Both the position numbers and the translations under genes were made by a program. Shown here in pieces: positions 1-5,900 of a DNA stretch of 5,984 nt. The notes under the pieces are model-generated. The model saw only the letters and a program-made list of their open reading frames with translations, was not told where the DNA came from and searched no databases. The stretch is taken from positions 1 to 5,984 of the forward strand of contig CAJTMS010000072.1 in the NCBI GenBank assembly GCA_910577155.1. Direction: 5' to 3'. The stretch comes from an uncultured Mailhella sp. GTDB lineage: Bacteria; Desulfobacterota; Desulfovibrionia; Desulfovibrionales; Desulfovibrionaceae. The stretch's first letter is position 1. Each line of letters opens with the position of its first letter.

Positions 1-296
1 AAAAAAAGATTACATTCTCAGGCAGCAGCGAAGGAAAGGACGGGGTTTTCTGCTCTGAGCAAGGTAAATATGTTGCTACTTCCATTTTGGGAGAAGCCAG
101 CGTAACAATAAATATTTATGATACAGCATCGGGAAATGTTATCCATACTGAAACAGTCAAGGATAACAACAGTACTTATTTCCAGCGTGTCCCGCAGATT
201 TTAATTTTGGATGAATCCGGCGCCTGTATCGTTGTGCTTGGGCGAGGTATTGGCGAGGTAAGCACCTTGATCACAACATTTGGCTTTAAGGGGTAA
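1..296 (+). CDS. C-terminal part of an unrecognised protein encoded upstream of the ABC genes (5' end outside window)
   Basis: The frame is open from base 3, the first whole codon in the window, to the TAA at 294-296, giving the last 97 or so residues of a longer protein. An apparent TTG start at 87 is not needed, because the frame is already open and protein-like before it (it begins KKITFSGSSEGKDGVF). The fragment is rich in short beta-strand-like stretches separated by turns (for example VTINIYDTASGNVIHTETV and ILILDESGACIVVLGRG). This pattern suits a beta-propeller or other all-beta outside domain, but I do not recognise the family. There is no membrane segment in the visible part. Its stop lies 6 nt before the ATPase start, and the ATPase ribosome site lies within its last codons, so the two are probably co-transcribed and translationally coupled. 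It may be a sensor, regulator or accessory protein of the transporter; that role is inference from position only. Confidence 0.7.
   Translation, partial: KKITFSGSSEGKDGVFCSEQGKYVATSILGEASVTINIYDTASGNVIHTETVKDNNSTYFQRVPQILILDESGACIVVLGRGIGEVSTLITTFGFKG
288..293 (+). promoter_or_regulatory. Ribosome binding site for the ABC ATPase
   Basis: AAGGGG lies 9 nt before the ATG at 303 and overlaps the final codons of the upstream gene. This supports the start at 303 and suggests translational coupling. Confidence 0.6.
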
Positions 297-302
297 TGAT
301 CT

Positions 303-1166
303 ATGAAAGTATCATTTCAGAATATTTCAAAACAGTATAAAGGTAAATATGCCTTAAAGAATTTTACCACTGAACTCTCGGAGGGCGTCTATGGACTTTT
401 AGGGGCTAACGGCGCAGGAAAAACAACGCTGATAAATATATTTGTCGGCATTTTGGGCAGCGATAATGGAACTGTTTTGATAGACGGTCAAGATGCAAAA
501 AAAATGGGCAAAGACTTTTTATCAAAAATCGGATATATGCCGCAATACCCTATCTTCTATCGGGATTTTACGGTAATGGATTTCCTGTTATATATGTGTG
601 CATTAAAAGGAATCCCTGCGGAACAAGGAAAAGAACGGGCTTTGGAGCTTCTGGGCATTGTCAATCTTTTCGATGCGAAAGATAAAAAGATTGGCGCTCT
701 TTCTGGTGGTATGCGGCAGAGAGTCGGCATTGTCCAGGCAATGTTAGGCGACCCTAAAATCCTTATTTTAGACGAGCCTACAGCAGGACTTGACCCAAGT
801 GAACGCATCCGCTTTCGCAATTTGATTTCACAGTTTGCACAGGGACGGACGATTTTGCTGGCTACCCATATTGTTTCTGATGTCGAGTGTATTGCAAAAG
901 AGATTATGATTCTCAAAGAAGGCGCTTTGATTACGCAAGGAACTACTGATGTATTAGAACAGAGTATCTATGGTAAAGTGTGGGAAGTGACAACAAACGC
1001 CAAAGAGGCTGTCTGCCTTAGCAACAAATATTATGTCAGTAATATGAAGCAGCAGGGCGAAAATTTTTCAGTAAGGATTGTAAGCGATAGCTCGCCCGCA
1101 ACAAACGCAGGAAAAGCTTCCCCTAACTTGGAAGATGTATTTTTATATTATTTCCGCGGGCAATGA
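303..1166 (+). CDS. ABC transporter ATP-binding protein
   Basis: This 287-residue cytoplasmic ATPase would power the two permeases encoded next to it. All the nucleotide-binding motifs are visible: Walker A GANGAGKT at 34-41, Q-loop Gln81, signature LSGGM at 133-137, Walker B ILILDE at 153-158, D-loop AGLDP at 161-165 and switch His189 in LATH. The catalytic core ends near residue 210. About 75 further residues finish in NLEDVFLYYF, a tail common in ATPases of the ABC-2 / drug and antibiotic exporter type. The sequence gives every sign of an intact, active enzyme. AAGGGG 9 nt upstream supports the ATG at 303. The stop TGA at 1164-1166 overlaps an ATG at 1163, but the permease that follows probably starts at 1235. 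ATPases of this type usually serve export or self-protection, but the substrate cannot be told from this protein. Confidence 0.96.
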   Translation: MKVSFQNISKQYKGKYALKNFTTELSEGVYGLLGANGAGKTTLINIFVGILGSDNGTVLIDGQDAKKMGKDFLSKIGYMPQYPIFYRDFTVMDFLLYMCALKGIPAEQGKERALELLGIVNLFDAKDKKIGALSGGMRQRVGIVQAMLGDPKILILDEPTAGLDPSERIRFRNLISQFAQGRTILLATHIVSDVECIAKEIMILKEGALITQGTTDVLEQSIYGKVWEVTTNAKEAVCLSNKYYVSNMKQQGENFSVRIVSDSSPATNAGKASPNLEDVFLYYFRGQ

Positions 1167-1196
1167 GTCAAGCGCCGTGCTCGCACGAGCATTTGA
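1167..1196 (+). repeat. G+C-rich imperfect palindrome between ATPase and permease
   Basis: GTCAA (1167-1171) can pair with TTGAC (1192-1196), and inside it TGCTC (1178-1182) pairs with GAGCA (1187-1191) around a GCAC loop. Bases 1172-1177 are left unpaired. The stretch 1151-1220 is about 59% G+C by hand count, clearly above the A+T-rich genes on either side. No T-run follows, so it is not a standard terminator. It could be an mRNA-processing or stability hairpin that sets the ratio of ATPase to permease, or a remnant of inserted DNA. Confidence 0.5.
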
Positions 1197-1223
1197 CGAA
1201 TGCCGCGAGAGTCGAAAGACATT

Positions 1224-1229
1224 GGAGAG
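1224..1229 (+). promoter_or_regulatory. Ribosome binding site that sets the first permease start at 1235
   Basis: GGAGAG at 1224-1229 lies 5 nt before the ATG at 1235 (7 nt counted from GGAG). The alternative ATG at 1163 is preceded by TTTCCGCGGGCA, which has no purine-rich site. Confidence 0.65.
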
Positions 1230-1234
1230 AAAAA

Positions 1235-2485
1235 ATGACACGCTTAATCAGATATGAATTTTACAAATTGTTTTGCAAGCGGTCAATACTTGTTGTACTT
1301 ATTCTGTTCAGCGTAATAAACCTGTTCAAAATAAATAATGAATTTCATTCCTATTCCTACTTGGCAGACGGGAATGACAGCCGCAGTTGGAACAGCGTGT
1401 ATTGGCAGCTCTATGAAAAATATCGTGGAGAGATAACTACCGATAAAATCAATAATCTTCTTGACCTATATCAGCCGTTAGTAGATGCTACGGCTGATAT
1501 GACGGCAAGCACAGACACAGATGACCCGAATACGATGACGGGAAATATATATAGTGACGAAAACATCTTAGAAAAATACTATGTACAGCCTATGGAATAT
1601 TTCTATAATTATCGGACCTATGCTGCGGAAGTGGCAAAGAAGGCAAAAGAAAATGCTGCATTTTACAAGGAACAAGGACTTAACTTTGAAGTGCGTAAAA
1701 ACAGTGTAATTTACAATCTTTATTCTGGACGGAATATACCAGCTTTTGCCTATCAGGAAATGTATAACTATTATTTGAACTATGACTTTTCAAATATATT
1801 GGTTTTGTTTCTTTGTTTATACGGAATTATCAGCGCTTTCGTCTATGAAAAGGAAACGCAGATGGATATGCTGTTACTGACGAACCCTAATGGCGGTAAA
1901 AAAACCGTATTAGCCAAAATTGTTGCAGTTACTTTATTTGTAATAAGTGTTGTAATATGGTTTTCCGTTCTGGATTATCTTGGCTTTTCCTTTTCATTTG
2001 GAACAATGGAGGGATATAATCTTCCTTTGTATGCCATCAGCAATTTCAGTGCGGCTGCGGTAAACTGCAATTTGTGGCAATATGTAATTCTATCCGCAAT
2101 TACAAAAGCAATCGGCATATGGACTATGAGTATGGTATTCCTATTGATTTCCATGTTTTGGCATAATGCTCTTATCCCATTTGTCGCTGACTTTGGAGTA
2201 GCCTTATGTTTGATTATTACAGGCGCATCACAGAGTTACTCAAGCAATATTTGGCTAAAGATAATAAACCCATACTCGCTGCTTTCTAACCGTATCCTGT
2301 TCGGTAAGACTGAATTTATCGGTTTTGCGGGCTATCCAATACAAAGCTTTTTGGCAGCTGTTATTTTTGCCGTAATAGTGGGAATGGCTGTAATAACGGT
2401 AATGGTTATACTTTCTAAGAAGAATTGTCATTACCGGGAGAGGAGGATAAAATGTCTGGATTCATGTACGAAATTAAAAAGATAA
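1235..2485 (+). CDS. ABC-2-type transporter permease
   Basis: From the ATG at 1235 this is a 416-residue integral membrane protein. It opens with MTRLIRYEFYKLF, a typical cytoplasmic lead-in of ABC-2 permeases, followed by a first membrane helix at about 17-32. A large, mostly polar outside loop (about 35-185) comes next. Further helices lie near 187-204 and 229-246, then three more, including one around SAITKAIGIWTMSMVFLLIS and a last near FLAAVIFAVIVGMAVITV before a basic tail. Between helices 2 and 3 the segment YEKETQMDMLLLTNPNGGKK probably contacts the ATPase. The next gene has the same layout (EYSCQMDALILTSKEGRKS), so the two look like paralogous halves of one pore. The frame is open back to an ATG at 1163 overlapping the ATPase stop, but the extra 24 residues (MSQAPCSHEHLT...) are unlike a permease N-terminus and have no ribosome site. 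The 3' end overlaps the next gene by 34 nt. Substrate unknown. Confidence 0.88.
   Translation: MTRLIRYEFYKLFCKRSILVVLILFSVINLFKINNEFHSYSYLADGNDSRSWNSVYWQLYEKYRGEITTDKINNLLDLYQPLVDATADMTASTDTDDPNTMTGNIYSDENILEKYYVQPMEYFYNYRTYAAEVAKKAKENAAFYKEQGLNFEVRKNSVIYNLYSGRNIPAFAYQEMYNYYLNYDFSNILVLFLCLYGIISAFVYEKETQMDMLLLTNPNGGKKTVLAKIVAVTLFVISVVIWFSVLDYLGFSFSFGTMEGYNLPLYAISNFSAAAVNCNLWQYVILSAITKAIGIWTMSMVFLLISMFWHNALIPFVADFGVALCLIITGASQSYSSNIWLKIINPYSLLSNRILFGKTEFIGFAGYPIQSFLAAVIFAVIVGMAVITVMVILSKKNCHYRERRIKCLDSCTKLKR
2436..2446 (+). promoter_or_regulatory. Strong ribosome binding site that sets the fusion permease start at 2452
   Basis: GGGAGAGGAGG, containing a full AGGAGG, ends 5 nt before the ATG at 2452. 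It lies inside the coding sequence of the previous permease, which argues against the TTG at 2425 as the start. Confidence 0.75.
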
Positions 2486-4461
2486 TGCTCCACCAAAAGG
2501 GGCTTTGCTATATCGTCATTGTCCTATTGGTTGGAACTGTATGGCTCGTTGCATCAGACAATCCTTATAATAGTGCAATGGAACAGTACAAAAGTGAATA
2601 TGAATGGTATCTTGATAAGGTAAATGGATACTGTACCGATGAATCTTCTCTTTATCTGGAACAGGAAGCAGAGAGAATTGCGGACGCCAAGGAGAAACAA
2701 AATTATCTTTTGGAAAGCTACTATGATGGCAAAATCAGTGAAAACGAATATAAGAAGGAGAGCCAGGCAATTGGAAAGGTTCTGGAACATCAGAACGGAT
2801 TTGAGGTCGTTTATCAGCAATATCTCTACATCTGCGAAAATGCCAAAAACCGCTATTTTCTTCAAACGAACGGATGGACGGGGCTTCTTGGCGGAGGTAC
2901 GCTTAATTTTGTCCTGTTCCTTGGCATTTTGCTGATTGTTACGCCCGTATTCTGTTCCGAGTATAGCTGCCAGATGGATGCTTTGATTTTGACCTCAAAA
3001 GAGGGGCGAAAAAGCTCTTTGCATAAGCTGTTCATTGTTATTTCGGGCGTCCTCTTGATGTGCGTAAGCATATCGCTCATTGAATACGGATTTTACAGCC
3101 TCAAATATGGACTGCCGAATGGGAATTATCCCATCCAAAGCCTTAGTTACTTTGCAGGCAGCAACAAAAGCATAACTTTATTCGAGGGATATGTATATAT
3201 AGGATTGCTCCGTCTTTTTGGCAGCGTGTTTTTAACAATACTTCTTATGTTTATTTCTGTTTTGGCGAAAAAGTATGCGGTGACCCTGCTTGCAGGTGCA
3301 GTATCAGTCATGATTCCCTATGTAGGTCTATCCAAAACAATGATTTACCGTCTGCCGTTGCCTTTGCCATTTCTGCTTGGAACAGACTTTTTTGCAGGAG
3401 ATATTGTTTCAAGTGATGCTTTTACAGGTGATGAGAAAATTGTTTTTGCAGAGATTCATACGATTACACTGCTGATTTTGTTTTCAGTATCCGTATTCTT
3501 ATGTATTTTGGCTGCCGCTTGGATTTTACGGAGCAATTCTAACAAATGGCAAATGAAAACAAGGAAAATGCGAACTGTACCGACTCTTGCTATCATACTT
3601 AGTTTCGTATTGATAATGACAGGATGTTCAGATAACGGGAAAAGCTGGAATTTAATTTATAATTCATCAGCGGAATATGATTGTATGGGCTATGAAATAA
3701 CACAGGACGCAGAAACTTTTGATTATTATCTTAAAAATGCTTCCACGGGAGAAATGCTTCATTTAGTACGCTCACCTATGTTTGGGGCGTTTTCTGATGA
3801 AGAAAAGGTATGTGCGATTTGTGTATGTTCACCATATCTATATTATACGACATCGGTTACGGAAAGCTATGTGAACCGTGTCGGGAACTATAACAGCAGT
3901 ATAACAAAGGTGTCGGTGATAGAACTTAATTTAGATACCTTTGAGGAAAAAATCGTTTTTGAACAGATTACAAATTCTGGTCGTTCCCTCTTTGGCATTG
4001 ATTATGAGACGGGTGATAAATGGAAGTTTTTAGAGTTCCATCACGATTTTTTCATAAATAATGACAGCATATTTTTCATTGGCAATGATGGCATAACAGA
4101 AGTAAACCGTCTCACGAAAGGCATTACAAAACTTGACATCCCTACAAGTGGAAATATCTCATTCGATGGAGAAAACATTTTTTACAAAAACGAGCAATCG
4201 GTTTTAACAAGGTATCATGTTCTAAGCGGCGAAACTTTTACTTATGAAAAAGTAGTTGCATATGATTTCTGCATGGATGAACAGTCGATTTATTATGTAT
4301 CCAGAACAGACGGAAATCGTGTATATTCCTGCAACAAGGATGGGAACAACAAAAAATTGATTAGTGATACGCCCGCAATGTCGGTTACTTGTGATGCCGG
4401 CAACATTTATATATTAGCAAAAGAAAGCGGGGAGAACATCGTTTTATCAAAAAGTCGTTGA
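2452..4461 (+). CDS. ABC-2-type permease fused to a C-terminal lipoprotein-like outside domain (probable beta-propeller)
   Basis: This is a 669-residue protein in two parts. Residues 1-360 form an ABC-2-type permease: a basic N-terminus, helix 1 at about 17-34, an outside loop at 35-150 rich in Glu, Lys and Tyr, then helices near 151-168, 193-214, 252-271, 276-293 and 338-359. A likely ATPase-contact loop (SCQMDALILTSKEGRK) follows helix 2. After a basic cytoplasmic patch (KWQMKTRKMR, 365-374), a seventh hydrophobic segment ends LIMTGC with Cys392, which looks like a lipoprotein signal peptide and lipobox. Residues 392-669 are hydrophilic and contain propeller-like repeats (SIFFIGNDG, ENIFYKNEQ, SIYYVSRTDGNRVYSCNKDG, NIYILAKESG), resembling DUF5050-type propellers. 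The positive-inside pattern places this domain outside the cell. No good internal ribosome site precedes Met368 or Met373, so it appears to be a genuine fusion. It may sense or bind a ligand at the pore, or be cleaved and lipidated; both are inference. Confidence 0.87.
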   Translation: MSGFMYEIKKIMLHQKGLCYIVIVLLVGTVWLVASDNPYNSAMEQYKSEYEWYLDKVNGYCTDESSLYLEQEAERIADAKEKQNYLLESYYDGKISENEYKKESQAIGKVLEHQNGFEVVYQQYLYICENAKNRYFLQTNGWTGLLGGGTLNFVLFLGILLIVTPVFCSEYSCQMDALILTSKEGRKSSLHKLFIVISGVLLMCVSISLIEYGFYSLKYGLPNGNYPIQSLSYFAGSNKSITLFEGYVYIGLLRLFGSVFLTILLMFISVLAKKYAVTLLAGAVSVMIPYVGLSKTMIYRLPLPLPFLLGTDFFAGDIVSSDAFTGDEKIVFAEIHTITLLILFSVSVFLCILAAAWILRSNSNKWQMKTRKMRTVPTLAIILSFVLIMTGCSDNGKSWNLIYNSSAEYDCMGYEITQDAETFDYYLKNASTGEMLHLVRSPMFGAFSDEEKVCAICVCSPYLYYTTSVTESYVNRVGNYNSSITKVSVIELNLDTFEEKIVFEQITNSGRSLFGIDYETGDKWKFLEFHHDFFINNDSIFFIGNDGITEVNRLTKGITKLDIPTSGNISFDGENIFYKNEQSVLTRYHVLSGETFTYEKVVAYDFCMDEQSIYYVSRTDGNRVYSCNKDGNNKKLISDTPAMSVTCDAGNIYILAKESGENIVLSKSR

Positions 4462-4484
4462 ATAATTCGTAACAGTTCAGCCCA

Positions 4485-4509
4485 GGACTTTGCATTTACT
4501 GCAAAGTCC
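4485..4509. repeat. Perfect 10-bp hairpin inside the structured element
   Basis: GGACTTTGCA and TGCAAAGTCC pair without mismatch around a 5-nt loop, TTTAC. The following bases are GTAAGAACG with no T-run, so this is not an ordinary intrinsic terminator, even though it sits just after the transporter operon. Confidence 0.8.
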
Positions 4510-4580
4510 GTAAGAACGAGTAAATTCAGCCAGAGAATCTAGCCCTTTGCCAAAGGAAAACTTTAAATGGGCTGGATTCC

Positions 4581-4611
4581 GTAACAGCGAAGCCGAAGGC
4601 TGAACTGTTAC
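4581..4611. repeat. End hairpin of the structured element
   Basis: GTAACAG (4581-4587) pairs with CTGTTAC (4605-4611), and inside it AGCC (4591-4594) pairs with GGCT (4598-4601) around GAA. The right arm is shared with the long terminal inverted repeat, so it can pair either locally or with 4469-4482. TTCCGTAACAG at 4577-4587 also echoes TTCGTAACAG at 4466-4475 as a direct repeat. Confidence 0.7.
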
Positions 4612-4637
4612 AATAATGCCTGATTCTTGACCAATTT

Positions 4638-4665
4638 TTGACTTTCCTATGAAACAATATATTTT
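4638..4665 (+). promoter_or_regulatory. Possible sigma-A-type promoter for the amidase
   Basis: TTGACT (4638-4643, five of six consensus bases) is followed after 16 nt by TATTTT (4660-4665, four of six). This would start transcription close to the ribosome site of the amidase. A second TTGACC at 4627-4632 lacks a well-placed partner. The assignment is weak because the region is A+T-rich. Confidence 0.3.
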
Positions 4666-4670
4666 GGAAA

Positions 4671-4682
4671 AAGGAATGAGGA
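4671..4682 (+). promoter_or_regulatory. Ribosome binding site region of the amidase
   Basis: AAGGAATGAGGA contains two possible sites before the ATG at 4687: AAGGA at an 11-nt spacing and GAGGA at 4 nt. Neither is ideally placed, but the basic, membrane-anchor N-terminus that follows supports this start. Confidence 0.45.
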
Positions 4683-4686
4683 ACAA

Positions 4687-5520
4687 ATGCGGCAATGGAT
4701 AAAAAACAACACAGTAAAGAGAAAAAAACTCAGGAAGAGAAAAAAGGTCAAACGGCTTGTGATAGCTTATCTGCTGAGGGCAGTCGTTATACTGATACCA
4801 GTAATAATGATAATACTTATGGTTTGCGGCTGTCTTTACATATGTGAAAAGTTTACAAAGGAAGATGAAAAAACAGATATATGCACAGATAGATATACCA
4901 ATACATATACAGATACGAACGCTGGCAATGGCGCTGCTCCTATTGTATCAACAGCTGACTACGTTTCAAAGTTTTGCGTCATCATAGATGCTGGACATGG
5001 CGGAAGTGACGGTGGGACTGTCAGTGGAAAGATCATAGAAAAGGATATTAACCTTTCGGTTGCATTGAAGTTAAAAACGATTCTGGAGGATAACAATATT
5101 GAAGTTATTCTGACCAGAAACTCCGATGAGAAGATGAGTCTTGCACAGCGGACTTCTGTTGCAAACGACTCCAATGCAGATTTTTTTATCAGCCTTCATT
5201 GCAACTATTATGAAGATGACGCGCAGATAGCAGGTTTGGAATGTTATTACAATAGTCCAGACGCAACGGAAAGCAAAGCATATGCAGAAAGCATAATCCA
5301 TGCAGTTTCGCTAAGCAATGACGTGAAAACGAGGGATGCAAAAACCGAAAACTATTATGTTTTGCGAAATACTCAAATACCTGCTGTTTTGGTGGAAATG
5401 GGATTTCTTTCAAATTATTCTGAGAGTCAAAAGCTGTTAAGTGACGACTATCAGGAAATCTTGGCGCAGAGAATGGCAGAGGGAATTTTTAACAAGATAA
5501 AGGGAGATGAAAACTCATGA
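4687..5520 (+). CDS. Membrane-anchored N-acetylmuramoyl-L-alanine amidase (Amidase_3 type)
   Basis: This 277-residue cell-wall hydrolase should cut the bond between N-acetylmuramic acid and L-alanine in peptidoglycan. It begins with a very basic stretch (residues 1-23) and a hydrophobic segment at about 24-53, which would hold it in the membrane with the enzyme outside. A Thr/Asp-rich linker (about 60-90) leads to a zinc-dependent catalytic domain (about 96-272). That domain shows IIDAGHGGSDGG with zinc ligand His104, second ligand Glu118 in IIEKDINL, third ligand His171 in SLHCN, and catalytic Glu237 in VEMGFLSN. All key residues are present and the length is normal for a domain without separate wall-binding repeats. 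VCGC at 46-49 is weakly lipobox-like, so lipidation at Cys49 is possible. The stop overlaps the next gene's start (ATGA). It could act in wall remodelling, sporulation or passage of a secretion machine through the wall; the context does not decide. Confidence 0.95.
   Translation: MRQWIKNNTVKRKKLRKRKKVKRLVIAYLLRAVVILIPVIMIILMVCGCLYICEKFTKEDEKTDICTDRYTNTYTDTNAGNGAAPIVSTADYVSKFCVIIDAGHGGSDGGTVSGKIIEKDINLSVALKLKTILEDNNIEVILTRNSDEKMSLAQRTSVANDSNADFFISLHCNYYEDDAQIAGLECYYNSPDATESKAYAESIIHAVSLSNDVKTRDAKTENYYVLRNTQIPAVLVEMGFLSNYSESQKLLSDDYQEILAQRMAEGIFNKIKGDENS
5502..5506 (+). promoter_or_regulatory. Ribosome binding site for the small gene at 5517
   Basis: GGGAG lies 10 nt before the ATG at 5517, inside the end of the amidase gene. 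Together with the ATGA overlap it indicates coupled translation. Confidence 0.5.
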
Positions 5521-5681
5521 AGAATCATTCAAAAGGCAATAACAATAAAAACGAGATAGAACTGTTATTGAGAAAAGCACTTAGAATAAAACAAAAACCC
5601 AGCCAAGAATTAAATGACTCTATTATTGGTCAATACGAAAAAAATATTGAGCAAAGAAACATTAATGTTAAAAGGCTTTAG
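5517..5681 (+). CDS. Small hydrophilic protein, probably a truncated N-terminal fragment
   Basis: This 54-residue frame starts at an ATG that overlaps the amidase stop (ATGA) and ends at TAG 5679-5681. A ribosome site (GGGAG) is present, so translation is likely. The product is charged and probably helical: a Lys/Asn-rich start, then NEIELLLRKALRIKQKPSQE and a Gln/Asn/Lys-rich end, with no membrane segment or Cys. The LLLRKAL...P..ELN pattern reminds me of the short cytoplasmic N-terminus that precedes a membrane helix in anti-sigma-like or regulatory proteins of Clostridia, but this is recall, not a search. Two things suggest a damaged longer gene. The same frame is open for 38 codons past the TAG, and a one-base change of frame at 5671 would add the hydrophobic KGFSISLLLFGSTSKKF. 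It could also be a genuine small protein that works with the amidase. Confidence 0.5.
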   Translation: MKNHSKGNNNKNEIELLLRKALRIKQKPSQELNDSIIGQYEKNIEQRNINVKRL

Positions 5682-5798
5682 TATCTCCCTCCTACTATTC
5701 GGAAGTACAAGCAAAAAGTTTTGATTGAGCCAAAAAATATACAAGTACCAGTCATCAAAGAACCAGACACTTTAGATGCAGATCCAATGAACGTGTGA
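5682..5798 (+). pseudogene. In-frame open continuation past the TAG of the small gene
   Basis: In the same frame as the 54-codon gene, 38 sense codons follow the TAG and end at TGA 5796-5798. The translation (YLPPTIRKYKQKVLIEPKNI, then residues ending DTLDADPMNV) has the look of a real protein C-terminus, with Pro-rich and charged stretches, but I cannot name its family. It has no start codon or ribosome site of its own near its beginning. It may be the tail of another gene joined here by deletion, a gene broken by an amber mutation, or chance. Confidence 0.3.
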
Positions 5799-5835
5799 GC
5801 AATCATAATTTGTTTTTTACATAACAAACTCATCT

Positions 5836-5866
5836 CCACCAAATAAAAAAAACGGCGATTTGGTGG
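5836..5866. repeat. Perfect 9-bp inverted repeat
   Basis: CCACCAAAT (5836-5844) pairs with ATTTGGTGG (5858-5866) around a 13-nt A-rich loop. No T-run follows on the plus strand, so it does not look like a terminator. It lies in non-coding DNA between the broken frame and the terminator; its role is unknown. Confidence 0.6.
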
Positions 5867-5900
5867 GCGGTATTGCTATGCCCGAAAGACTTAACAAACA

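Larger units (their letters stand above)
4461..4617. mobile_element. Structured MITE/REP-like repeat with terminal inverted repeats, including flanking aataat
   Basis: A perfect 14-bp inverted repeat, GTAACAGTTCAGCC at 4469-4482 and its complement at 4598-4611, bounds a non-coding block. The hexamer aataat occurs just outside both ends (4461-4466 and 4612-4617) and could be a target duplication, leaving a core of 145 bp at 4467-4611. The left copy begins with the last base of the permease-fusion stop codon. Three hairpins lie inside: a perfect 10-bp stem at 4485-4494/4500-4509, a 9-bp stem with one G-U at 4523-4531/4570-4578, and an end hairpin at 4581-4587/4605-4611. No protein that could move it is encoded inside, so it would depend on a transposase elsewhere, or be a structured RNA. 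Whether it is repeated in the genome cannot be seen here. Confidence 0.65.

Noticed and set aside
557..916. Minus-strand open frame inside the ATPase gene
   Set aside because: It is a shadow of a strongly supported gene with all ABC motifs on the plus strand.
1163..1234. Permease start at the ATG overlapping the ATPase stop (adds 24 residues)
   Set aside because: There is no purine-rich ribosome site before it, and the added residues are unlike a permease N-terminus. GGAGAG before 1235 and MTRLIRYEFYKLF fit much better.
2425..2451. TTG start for the fusion permease
   Set aside because: AGGAGG at 2441-2446 lies downstream of it and is well placed for the ATG at 2452.
3553..3570. Separate internal start for the lipoprotein half at Met368 or Met373
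   Set aside because: There is no stop between the halves, and AAGGA before 3568 is only 2 nt from the ATG, too close for a normal ribosome site. It is not fully excluded.
4485..4509. Intrinsic terminator of the transporter operon
   Set aside because: The stem is perfect but no T-run follows on either strand.
4469..4611. Retron-type non-coding RNA, suggested by complementary ends and stem-loops
   Set aside because: No reverse transcriptase is encoded nearby; the next gene is a cell-wall amidase. A repeat element explains it better.
4695..4847. A 47-codon hydrophilic frame beginning ATG GAT AAA overlapping the amidase start
   Set aside because: It shares bases with the amidase signal-anchor region, whose basic and hydrophobic pattern is clearly the real reading. 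The short frame lacks its own ribosome site.
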